Below, one piece after another: positions 1 to 6,342 of a stretch of DNA of 15,036 bases; the stretch's first letter is position 1; every line of letters begins with the position of its first letter. The position numbers and the translations under genes are program-made. Origin of the DNA: an uncultured Clostridia bacterium (lineage in GTDB: Bacteria; Bacillota; Clostridia; Saccharofermentanales; DTU023). The DNA lies in NCBI GenBank assembly GCA_937922005.1, contig CAKZWV010000063.1:1-15036 (forward strand), read 5' to 3'. The notes beneath the pieces are model-generated. The model was not told the DNA's origin and did no database searches. It saw only the letters and a list, made by a program, of their open reading frames with translations.

Positions 1-357
1 GAATTGCCTGCCTTGTGTTTAATCGATGCCGTTGCTAGGTTATTGCAAGGGACCCTCAAGGCGGAAGCCCATGAAGAAGATAGTTTTTCCTTCGCTTTTG
101 GGACTCAGGGCCATTCTAGGCTCCTAGAAGAAAGGCAATATACTCGGCCACCGGTATGGCAAGGACTTGCTGTTCCCTCTATTCTCCAATCAGGCCACCA
201 AGCCAAGATTGACACTTGGCGGCTCCAAGATCGGGTACGCACAACTTTGGCCCATCGCCCAGATCTATTACACTTTGAGGCCTTATCTTTAGAAGATTGG
301 TGTGTAATTGGGGACAGTTTTCAAAGCTCAGAAGATGATTTCCCTTCAGGGCCTTGA
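1..357 (+). CDS. trmD: tRNA (guanine-N1-)-methyltransferase TrmD, C-terminal part (5' truncated)
   Basis: The reading frame is open from the first base of the window and ends in TGA at 355-357, so only the last 118 codons are present. TrmD methylates N1 of G37 in tRNAs reading CNN and CGG-type codons, which prevents +1 frameshifting. The visible part is the C-terminal, tRNA-binding portion: an ELPAL...LIDAVARLL stretch (the end of the SPOUT domain and its linker), then DSF, a LLEERQYTRP segment matching the family pattern of LLE.PQYTRP, GLAVPSILQSGHQAKI (family VP.VL.SGHH..I) and WR, ending in RPDLL. A Gln stands where the family usually has the second His of SGHH. The tail after RPDLL, about 30 residues, looks lineage-specific. 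rplS follows 113 nt downstream, the usual trmD-rplS order. The N-terminal SAM-binding knot lies outside the window. Confidence 0.93.
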   Translation, partial: ELPALCLIDAVARLLQGTLKAEAHEEDSFSFAFGTQGHSRLLEERQYTRPPVWQGLAVPSILQSGHQAKIDTWRLQDRVRTTLAHRPDLLHFEALSLEDWCVIGDSFQSSEDDFPSGP

Positions 358-382
358 CATTTGCATTAACAATCTATAACAT
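354..382 (+). promoter_or_regulatory. Candidate sigma-70-type promoter for rplS
   Basis: A perfect -35 hexamer, TTGACA, lies at 354-359 and overlaps the trmD stop codon at 355-357. A -10-like TAACAT at 377-382 follows at 17 nt; an overlapping TATAAC at 375-380 is the alternative at 15 nt. The position would let rplS and its leader be transcribed separately from trmD. This rests on hexamer match only. Confidence 0.5.
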
Positions 383-392
383 AGAAAAGACT

Positions 393-447
393 TTGCATGA
401 ATTGCAATAGTAGAGGCGGTCCTATGCCGATTGCGGGTAAGAACGCC
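393..447 (+). promoter_or_regulatory. Structured 5' leader of rplS (possible L19 leader RNA)
   Basis: Two foldable elements lie between the promoter and the rplS Shine-Dalgarno. The first is a hairpin with arms TTGCA (393-397) and TGCAA (403-407). The second is a larger stem, GGCG (415-418) with CGCC (444-447), enclosing a small CCG-ATTG-CGG hairpin (427-436). Ribosomal protein L19 autoregulatory leaders are known upstream of rplS in Bacillota, so the placement is right, but I cannot confirm that this fold matches the known consensus. Confidence 0.35.
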
Positions 448-470
448 GAAAAGAGAGGAGGAGTCGCAAT

Positions 471-857
471 ATGGACATCATTCGAGAAGTTGAGCAGGAA
501 TTCTTAAAGAATTCTTATCCCAATGTGCACATTGGTGATCGGGTCCGGGTCCACCTTCTGATTAAAGAAGGAGATCGTCAGAGAATCCAGGTCTATGAGG
601 GCACGGTGATTGCCCGCAAGGGAAGAGGTTTGAGCGAGACCATCACGGTTCGTCGGATTTCCTTTGGCATTGGGGTCGAAAGAGTACTTCCCGTCCATTC
701 ACCGCGGATTGAGAAAATTGAAGTGGTACGGAAGGGTCAGGTACGTCGGGCGAAGTTGTATTATTTACGTGATCGGGTCGGAAAGCAGACCAAGGTCAAA
801 GAAAAATTAACAGCTCGCATTATTTCTGATAACGAACCCAGTACAGAAAACGAATAG
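471..857 (+). CDS. rplS: 50S ribosomal protein L19 (bL19)
   Basis: This is ribosomal protein bL19, at the 30S-50S interface of the large subunit. The 128-residue product shows the family signatures: an N-terminal D.IREVEQEFLK helix, FKVGDRVRVH-like HIGDRVRVHLLIKEGDR, the core QVYEGTVIARKGRGLSETITVRRIS, then GIGVERVLPVHSPRIEKIEVVRKGQVRRAKLYYLRDR. It is slightly longer than the typical ~115 residues because of a C-terminal tail (about residues 107-128) that ends in acidic and Ser/Thr residues. The ATG is preceded by GAGAGGAGGAG at 455-465, a near-ideal Shine-Dalgarno. It lies after trmD, as in most bacteria, and is followed at once by an intrinsic terminator, so it appears to form its own short transcription unit. 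Confidence 0.98.
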   Translation: MDIIREVEQEFLKNSYPNVHIGDRVRVHLLIKEGDRQRIQVYEGTVIARKGRGLSETITVRRISFGIGVERVLPVHSPRIEKIEVVRKGQVRRAKLYYLRDRVGKQTKVKEKLTARIISDNEPSTENE

Positions 858-873
858 AATTCGACCTAAGAAG

Positions 874-900
874 AAAGACAGCATGCGCTGTCTTTTTTTT
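874..900 (+). terminator. Rho-independent terminator after rplS
   Basis: A perfect 9-bp stem, AAAGACAGC (874-882) with GCTGTCTTT (887-895), has a 4-nt loop and runs into an eight-T tract (893-900). It starts 17 nt after the rplS stop and separates rplS from hflK. Confidence 0.88.
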
Positions 901-1008
901 CAGGTAAAACACCTAGGCAACAAATAAAAAATGTAGTCAAACTGACAAGGCTGCCTGATTGGGCATGCCCTACACTTTGATCATATCAGTAAAGGAGTAT
1001 TTGTTCGT

Positions 1009-2004
1009 ATGAAATGGCTTAAAACCATTCCTGTTCTTATAGCCCTGGCCTTGCTGGGGGCTCTCTTATTTTCTTCGGCCTATACCGTCCAAGAGAACCA
1101 AGTGGCGGTAGTCCAAACTTTCGGTCGCTATACCAAGATGGCCGAGGCTGGTTTGCATTTTAAGTTCCCTTGGCCGGTCCAATCGGTCAAGCTGGTGGAT
1201 GCGAAAAGAACGCATAAAATGGAGATTGGCTATTACCAGGATGAGCAGGGAAATTTTCATGATTCAACCGATGATGACGATCAAATACTCATTACAGGGG
1301 ATATGAATGTCATCGATATCGATTTTTTTATGGAGTACAAAATTTCCGACCCGGTGACCTATCTTTTTGTAGCAGATCGGCCAGAAATTATTTTGAAGAA
1401 TATGCTGATGAGCTCAGCAAGGAGTATCATTGGCTCAAGTTCCATTGATGAGGCTTTGACAACAGGCAAGTTTAAGATTCAAGGGGAGATCAAGGAGCTT
1501 TTAACCCAAAAACTTAAAGAAAATGACATTGGCCTGGCTATTACGGATTTAAAAATCAACGACTCAGAGCCGCCGACGGAAGAGGTTAATGCAGCTTTCC
1601 GCGACGTCGAGACAGCCAAACAAAAACGAGATACCACCATTAACAACGCCAACCAATACAAAAATTCTCGTTTACCGGCTGCACGAGGAGAAGCAGACCG
1701 GATCTTGAAAGAGGCGGAAGCTAAGGCGAAAGCCCGGGAAAATGAAGCGAAGGGTTTGAAAGAACGCTACGAGACCATGTATGAGGCTTTTAAACATTTT
1801 CAAACCATTAGCAAGGAGCGGATGTATTTAGAGGCCATGCGGGATATTTTGCCCCAGGTAGAATTGGTCCTCGACACGGAGGGAGACATTCAAAAATATA
1901 TGCCCCTAGCTGGCGGACCGGTCCGGCAAAATCAAGCGGTCGAGCCGAGCGTTTTAGAAAATACTCCCCCCAAGTCTTCGGAAGAAACAAGTCCCAGGAG
2001 GTAG
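1009..2004 (+). CDS. hflK: SPFH/Band-7 membrane protein HflK
   Basis: HflK and HflC form a membrane cage; in model bacteria it surrounds and modulates the FtsH (AAA protease) quality-control machine. The 331-residue product has an N-terminal transmembrane segment (about residues 6-24) that is probably an uncleaved anchor. An SPFH domain follows (YTVQENQVAVVQTFGRY...AGLHFKFPWPVQSVKLVD), then the region DPVTYLF...IIGSSSIDEALTTGK and the GI.ITDL.I..SEPP.EV..AF segment typical of HflK. A long charged helix, probably coiled coil, covers about residues 200-265. It is shorter than E. coli HflK and lacks the Gly/Pro-rich cytoplasmic N-terminus seen there. An acidic DDDDQ patch (88-92) sits inside the SPFH domain. 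The start is supported by AAAGGAG about 10 nt upstream. The last two Arg codons (AGGAGG region, 1996-2001) double as the Shine-Dalgarno of hflC. Confidence 0.93.
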   Translation: MKWLKTIPVLIALALLGALLFSSAYTVQENQVAVVQTFGRYTKMAEAGLHFKFPWPVQSVKLVDAKRTHKMEIGYYQDEQGNFHDSTDDDDQILITGDMNVIDIDFFMEYKISDPVTYLFVADRPEIILKNMLMSSARSIIGSSSIDEALTTGKFKIQGEIKELLTQKLKENDIGLAITDLKINDSEPPTEEVNAAFRDVETAKQKRDTTINNANQYKNSRLPAARGEADRILKEAEAKAKARENEAKGLKERYETMYEAFKHFQTISKERMYLEAMRDILPQVELVLDTEGDIQKYMPLAGGPVRQNQAVEPSVLENTPPKSSEETSPRR

Positions 2005-2007
2005 GCC

Positions 2008-3288
2008 ATGAGTGAACAGAATCCTTTCGACAAAAATCCCTTTGAGAAGAATCCCTTTGAGAACAATCCTTTTACAAATAATCCCAGCAACCAAGATTCC
2101 TCGAAAGTAGGAGGCTACGAACAACCTTCTTTTAAGCACGATTCCTTTTCAGATGATGGCTTTAAGACGGCTGAGATAAAAAGAGAAGCCAAAGAAGAGG
2201 CGAAAAAAATCAGAAAAAACCTAATAAAGGGCTTTCAGCGGACTTCCATGTTCCTGGTTATTCTGGTGGTCGCTTTAATCGTTCTCTTGAATTCGGCTTA
2301 TATCGTTCATGAGGGAGAATTTGCTTATTTAACTCAATTTGGGGCCATAGTCCAAGTCACGGACCAGGCTGGTCTCAAATGGAAAATCCCTTTTATCCAA
2401 TCGGTTTCAACTTTTACCAAGAAAATTCAAAATTATGATATTTCTGCCTCGGAAGTTTTAACCGCAGACAAGAAGGCCATGATCGTTGACAGCTATGCCC
2501 TCTGGAAGATTGAAGATATCGCAACTTTCTATCAGACGATAGGAAATATTCCTGCAGTTGAATCCAGAATTGATGCCACGGTTTTTTCTGTTATAAAGAA
2601 TATCATGGGGAATATGCCCCAAAGCGAGATCATTTCGGACGAAGATAGTACTCGGGATAACCTCAATGATATGATTACGGAGAGAGTGGAAAGTACCCTC
2701 AAGCATTATGGAATTGATGTCCTTCGGGTAGAAATTAACCGCTATGACCTCCCCCCAGACAACCTTAACGCCGTCTACGACCGCATGATTTCAGAGCGTC
2801 AGCAGATGGCTGCTTCTTTCAAGGCAGACGGAGAATATCAGGCCACCAAAATCCGCAATGATACAGATAAAGAGGCCAATATTATTTTGAGTGAAGCCCA
2901 AGCCCAAGCTGAAAAGCTTTTAGGTGAAGGGGAAAGCCGCTATATGCAGACCCTTTCTGATTTTTATAACGATCAAGAGAAGGCCGATTTCTACCTCTTC
3001 CTCCTTCGGTTAGAATCTTTGAAGGAAAGTATTACTGGCAGCAACAAGACGATTATTTTGGGGCCGGAGAGCCCCCTTGCAAAACTTCTGACTGGGGCCG
3101 AAGCTGGCCAGATCTATCAGAAAGTTGAGGGAAAAGGAGATATAACAGGCATTAAGACCAAAGAGACGGAAAAAAAGCTTGCTGAGAGCATAGGTAAGAA
3201 AGAGCCGGAAAAGGAAACGGAGCCCAGCGAGTCTACAGAGTCTAATCACACCGAACCTAGTATTTCAGGGGAAGACAAGCATGATTAA
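2008..3288 (+). CDS. hflC: SPFH/Band-7 membrane protein HflC with N-terminal NPF repeats
   Basis: This is the partner of HflK, starting only 3 nt after its stop with the Shine-Dalgarno inside the hflK 3' end, so translational coupling is likely. Layout of the 426 residues: an N-terminal low-complexity region with four NPF tripeptides at 5-residue spacing (5-22); a charged helical stretch (about 54-78); one transmembrane segment (about 80-96); an SPFH domain (YIVHEGEFAYLTQFG...AGLKWKIPFIQSV); MIVDSYALWKI as in HflC; a V.INR.DLPP...AVYDRM.SERQQ motif; a coiled-coil region to about 312; and FYLFLLRLE...ILGPESPL. The acidic/charged C-terminal tail (about 373-426) is disordered-looking. The family usually starts just before the membrane segment and has about 330 residues, so the first 70-80 residues and the tail are lineage-specific additions. 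Its stop overlaps ylqF by 8 nt. Confidence 0.92.
   Translation: MSEQNPFDKNPFEKNPFENNPFTNNPSNQDSSKVGGYEQPSFKHDSFSDDGFKTAEIKREAKEEAKKIRKNLIKGFQRTSMFLVILVVALIVLLNSAYIVHEGEFAYLTQFGAIVQVTDQAGLKWKIPFIQSVSTFTKKIQNYDISASEVLTADKKAMIVDSYALWKIEDIATFYQTIGNIPAVESRIDATVFSVIKNIMGNMPQSEIISDEDSTRDNLNDMITERVESTLKHYGIDVLRVEINRYDLPPDNLNAVYDRMISERQQMAASFKADGEYQATKIRNDTDKEANIILSEAQAQAEKLLGEGESRYMQTLSDFYNDQEKADFYLFLLRLESLKESITGSNKTIILGPESPLAKLLTGAEAGQIYQKVEGKGDITGIKTKETEKKLAESIGKKEPEKETEPSESTESNHTEPSISGEDKHD
2020..2082 (+). repeat. 15-bp tandem repeat coding NPFxx pentapeptides in hflC
   Basis: Four consecutive 15-bp units begin AAT CCY TTY (2020-2034, 2035-2049, 2050-2064, 2065-2079), and a degenerate fifth begins AATCCC. 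Each encodes Asn-Pro-Phe plus two polar or charged residues. Differences between units sit largely in the last two codons. Confidence 0.85.
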
Positions 3289-4204
3289 TTGGTTTCCGGG
3301 CCATATGGCTCAGAGCCGCAACCAAATCCAAGAAGCGGTTCGGGCGGTGGACATCATCCTTGAACTGGTGGATGCCCGTCTTCCCTTGACTTCACGGAAT
3401 CCGGACTTTGTGGCCCTGACTCCACAGACTCAAAAACCCCGCCTCCTTGTCATGACAAAAGCCGACCTGGCTGACCCGACCGAGACCAAGGCCTGGCTGA
3501 AAGCCTATCGGAGCATAGATCCTAATCTGGCTGGCGCTATAGCCATAGACCTCAAGGAGGGGAAGGACTTGAAACGCCTCCAAAAGGCCATTGCAGCCCT
3601 CTATGCCCCAGTCCTTGCCAAGGCCAAAGCCAAGGGACGCCGCCAGCGGACGGCCCGCCTTCTATGTCTTGGGGTACCCAATTGCGGGAAAAGTACTTTG
3701 ACCAACAAATTGTGCGACCGTAGGTCAGCCCAAGTGGAAAATCGTCCCGGGGTGACGAGGTCCTTTTCTTACCTCTTGAGCCGAGATAAAAATTACTTAC
3801 TTCTTGATAGTCCTGGGATCTTGCCGCCCAGGTTAGACGACTTTCCTGGGGCGGCCTTACTAGCGGCCCTAGGTACCATCCCCCAGCATCTGTATCCCCC
3901 TGTTGAAGTCAGCAGTCTGGTCTTAGCTTGCCTAAAAAATTATTATCCAGATCGCCTCTGTGCCCGCTACCAGATAAGAGAAGGGCTTTTAGAAGACATA
4001 GCGGCCCCCTTGGATTATTTGCAGATTTTGGACTTGGTAAGTCAGAAAAAGGGCTTTTCTATGAAGGAAGAGGGGGAGTCCCGGGAAAGAGCGGGGCGGG
4101 CAGTCCTCCAGGATCTTCAGACCCAGGCTTTTGGGAGGGTGACCCTGGAGCGGCCCGACCAGCCCCGGACGAACTTTTTGCCGGAGGCCTTTTTTCATGT
4201 CTAG
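3281..4204 (+). CDS. ylqF: Ribosome biogenesis GTPase YlqF/RbgA
   Basis: This is a circularly permuted GTPase needed for late 50S subunit assembly in Firmicutes. The N-terminus MINWFPGHMA is diagnostic. Motif order is permuted: G4 TKAD at 59-62, G5-like AIDL at about 88-91, G1 GVPNCGKST at 131-139, G2 Thr159 in PGVTR, and G3 DSPG at 176-179. G1 has Cys where NVGKS is usual, and G4 has Thr where Asn is usual in NKxD; both are tolerated variants. After the G domain comes the C-terminal ANTAR-like helical region. The 307-residue length is slightly above the usual ~285. The ATG at 3281 overlaps the hflC stop (ATGATTAA), with AGGGGAAG upstream as ribosome binding site, and the 3' end overlaps rnhB by 8 nt. 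Together these suggest one coupled mRNA from hflK to rnhB. Confidence 0.96.
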   Translation: MINWFPGHMAQSRNQIQEAVRAVDIILELVDARLPLTSRNPDFVALTPQTQKPRLLVMTKADLADPTETKAWLKAYRSIDPNLAGAIAIDLKEGKDLKRLQKAIAALYAPVLAKAKAKGRRQRTARLLCLGVPNCGKSTLTNKLCDRRSAQVENRPGVTRSFSYLLSRDKNYLLLDSPGILPPRLDDFPGAALLAALGTIPQHLYPPVEVSSLVLACLKNYYPDRLCARYQIREGLLEDIAAPLDYLQILDLVSQKKGFSMKEEGESRERAGRAVLQDLQTQAFGRVTLERPDQPRTNFLPEAFFHV

Positions 4205-5444
4205 GGAAAGTGACAAGCGGTCGATGGAGGATTCAGCTGTCCAGGCCCCCCAGAATCCCCAGGCCCCCCAGCATCCCCAGGACCCCCAACATCCCCAGGA
4301 TCTCCAACCACAAGATAGGGCTACCAAGGCGAAGGCCCATAAAGAATCCCCCGAAGAAAAATTTGCCCGCCTAGATAGTCTGGAAGAGGAATTTCATGCG
4401 AACGGCTACGGGCTCCTAGCCGGGGTGGATGAGGCAGGACGGGGCCCCTTGGCGGGTCCTGTTTACGTTGGTGCCTGTATTTTGGATCCCGCAAGGCCCA
4501 TTTATGGCCTAGATGATTCAAAAAAATTGACCCCGAAGAAGCGGGCTGCTCTGTATGAAGAAATCAAAGAGAAGGCCTACGCTTGGTCTGTTATCGCCTT
4601 GCCCCCAGAGAGAATCGATGAGGTCAATATTCTCAATGCCGTCAAGGAGGGAGGGGCTAAAGCCATCGCTGACCTGAAGGCCCAAAGGAAAACACCGGAC
4701 CTGGTCCTTTGCGACGCCCTGACCCTGGCTATCGACCTACCCCAGCGGTCTCTAATCCATGGGGACGCCCGGGCCAACTGTATTGCTGCCGCTTCCATTC
4801 TGGCCAAGGTCAGCCGGGATGAAGAGATGGTCGCTTTGGACGCCGTCTATCCCCAGTATGGCTTTGCCAAGCACAAGGGTTACGGGACCAAAGCCCACCG
4901 GGAAGCCCTCTTGGAACATGGGCCTTGTCCCATCCACCGGCTCAGTTTTTTAAGTAAAATCTTCCCAAATAATCCCGACTATCAGTTGCCCAAGGATCCT
5001 GCCCGCCAAGAGGCCCAGCAGCTAGGACGGGCAGCCGAAGACCTAGTCTGTCGCAATTTGGAGGGCCACGGTTACAAAATTGAAAAACGTAACTGGCTGG
5101 TACCGGGCCTAGGTGAGGCTGACATCATTGCCTCTAAAGGGGGCAAATATATATTAATTGAAGTCAAAGCGAGGGTGGATGATTTGGAGCATGATCAGGC
5201 CTTTGCCTCCCTGGGGGCATTGAAAATCCGGCGTTTGCGAGGTTTGGCGGATTATTTTTGGCAGGGTCTGCCTCAGGACAAAACCCCAAATTTGCCCCAT
5301 GCCGTTACCTCTGAACAGCCAGATTCCACACCCTCTATGGGCCTTTGGCTTGCCGCCCTCTCCTTACAAGAAGTTAACAAGGGTTGCAAGTCCCCTAAGT
5401 CCTTCTTACTAAAAAATATGATTTGGGTAGAATTGTTTCCTTAG
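4197..5444 (+). CDS. rnhB: RNase HII fused to a C-terminal YraN/UPF0102 nuclease-like domain
   Basis: RNase HII removes ribonucleotides and RNA primers from RNA-DNA hybrids. The 415-residue product has three parts. Residues 1-60 are a Pro/Gln-rich low-complexity leader. Residues about 70-260 are RNase HII: GVDEAGRGPLAGPV with catalytic D78 and E79, DDSKKL, LCD with D173, ASILAKVSRD with D208, and HKGYGT at 226-231. Residues about 275-360 match YraN: LGRAAEDLVCRNLEGHGYKI..RNW, GEAD (E307, D309) and EVKAR (E322, K324), a PD-(D/E)xK-like core. The last ~50 residues are divergent. RNase HII alone is about 200-260 residues; rnhB and yraN are often neighbours but separate genes, so this is a fusion. 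No stop or frameshift separates the halves. The ATG overlaps ylqF by 8 nt, with CGGAGG upstream. A later start near residue 53 cannot be excluded. Confidence 0.93.
   Translation: MSRESDKRSMEDSAVQAPQNPQAPQHPQDPQHPQDLQPQDRATKAKAHKESPEEKFARLDSLEEEFHANGYGLLAGVDEAGRGPLAGPVYVGACILDPARPIYGLDDSKKLTPKKRAALYEEIKEKAYAWSVIALPPERIDEVNILNAVKEGGAKAIADLKAQRKTPDLVLCDALTLAIDLPQRSLIHGDARANCIAAASILAKVSRDEEMVALDAVYPQYGFAKHKGYGTKAHREALLEHGPCPIHRLSFLSKIFPNNPDYQLPKDPARQEAQQLGRAAEDLVCRNLEGHGYKIEKRNWLVPGLGEADIIASKGGKYILIEVKARVDDLEHDQAFASLGALKIRRLRGLADYFWQGLPQDKTPNLPHAVTSEQPDSTPSMGLWLAALSLQEVNKGCKSPKSFLLKNMIWVELFP
4245..4313 (+). repeat. Pro/Gln-rich low-complexity tract at the N-terminus of rnhB
   Basis: Residues 17-39 of the RNase HII fusion are a run of PQ-x units (for example PQHPQDPQHPQD) built from near-repeats of a CCCCAG core. 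It lies before the catalytic domain and has no counterpart in standard RNase HII. Confidence 0.7.
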
Positions 5445-5497
5445 GCATAAGATTTTCTGACAAAGCCCAGAAAAGCCCGACGGACCTGAACTTATTT

Positions 5498-5518
5498 TGA
5501 TATGTTGTAGTTACATCA
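5498..5518 (+). promoter_or_regulatory. Candidate promoter/operator region ahead of gntR
   Basis: An inverted repeat, ATGT (5502-5505) with ACAT (5513-5516) and 7 nt between, lies inside TGAT...ATCA. It partly overlaps a poor extended -10 (TG-A-TATGTT, 5498-5506). HutC-type regulators commonly bind short palindromes in their own promoter. The match is weak and is only a candidate. Confidence 0.22.
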
Positions 5519-5544
5519 CTAAGGAGAAATGTGAGGTAATAACA

Positions 5545-6333
5545 ATGGAGATCAATAAACACAGTTCCACCCCCCTATATGCCCAAGTTCGTGAGCTTAT
5601 CTTAAAAAGAATTCGGGAAGGGGATTACAAGCCGGGTAGTCGAATTCCTTCGGAAATGAAACTTTGCAACTCCCTCGGACTCAGCCGCCCTACCGTCCGC
5701 CAGGCCATTCAAGGCTTGGTTGACAGTGGTTACCTGGTCATTAAAAAAGGTCGGGGTACTTTTGTCGTGGAAGAGCCCAGCCCAACTGTCTTGCAAAACT
5801 TTAATCCGAGAAAATACTCTTTCCTCTGCAACGACGACCCTGAAAGCTACGAAAAAAGATCCTATCAATCGAGAATCATTGAATCCAGTGATTATTTGGA
5901 TAGTGTCTTTAATTTTGCCAAAGACCTCTATCACCCTGGCTACTGGAATCTCAGCTATCCAGCCTATGATCTAGATGGTATTCTCGTGGGTTATTGCAAT
6001 ATCTATGTGCCGGTTCGCTTTTTCGATAAGCTTGGCCAACAGATTGAAAACAAGGCGCCGATTGCAGAGATTATGTCGAACAAATACCAGTATATTCCTC
6101 GTTCGGCGAATGTCTATGTTTCCAATCGCCCCTGCAGCAAAATGGAAGCCAGTGTCCTGGATGTACCAGAGCGGACCAATGTTATGAACGTCGAGTCTAA
6201 GATGGTGACCAAGGGGCAGTATGTCACGGAATTCATCAGCCTTGTTCTTTTAAGTGACCAGGTCTGTTTGGAATTCAACGACATCAGCGTGGACCGGGAT
6301 AAGATCCCCACACCAAGCACCCAGGCCAACTAG
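5545..6333 (+). CDS. GntR-family transcriptional regulator, HutC/UTRA subfamily
   Basis: This is a one-component DNA-binding regulator with a small-molecule effector domain. The ATG at 5545 gives 262 residues beginning MEINKHSSTPLYAQVRELI, the standard family start. The winged helix covers about residues 8-75: I..GDYKPGSRIPSEMKLCNSLGLSRPTVRQAIQGLVDSGYLVIKKGRGTFV. The UTRA-type effector domain fills about 90-255 (GYWNLSYPAYDLDGILVGYCNIYVPVRFF, then TEFISLVLLSDQVCLEF). A TTG 48 nt upstream is in frame, but it would add a stretch unlike the family and has no ribosome binding site. The ligand cannot be read from sequence. The stop is 9 nt before the cysteine desulfurase start and its TAG is part of the next Shine-Dalgarno (TAGGAG), so the two are probably co-transcribed. 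A role in sulfur or amino-acid status is inference from position only. Confidence 0.9.
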   Translation: MEINKHSSTPLYAQVRELILKRIREGDYKPGSRIPSEMKLCNSLGLSRPTVRQAIQGLVDSGYLVIKKGRGTFVVEEPSPTVLQNFNPRKYSFLCNDDPESYEKRSYQSRIIESSDYLDSVFNFAKDLYHPGYWNLSYPAYDLDGILVGYCNIYVPVRFFDKLGQQIENKAPIAEIMSNKYQYIPRSANVYVSNRPCSKMEASVLDVPERTNVMNVESKMVTKGQYVTEFISLVLLSDQVCLEFNDISVDRDKIPTPSTQAN

Positions 6334-6342
6334 GAGTAGGAC

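Noticed and set aside
961..970. GGGCATGCCC palindrome as an operator for hflK
   Set aside because: A single 10-nt palindrome with no second copy and no convincing promoter nearby; chance cannot be excluded.
3928..4374. 148-codon plus-strand ORF spanning the ylqF-rnhB junction
   Set aside because: It lies in another frame over two strongly supported genes, and its Pro/Arg-rich translation is typical of shadow frames.
5453..5474. Terminator after the rnhB-yraN fusion
   Set aside because: TTTTCTG/CAGAAAA can pair, but the stem is AT-rich and no T-run follows.
5497..5544. Upstream TTG start for gntR
   Set aside because: It adds 16 residues unlike the family and lacks a Shine-Dalgarno. The ATG at 5545 gives the standard GntR N-terminus.
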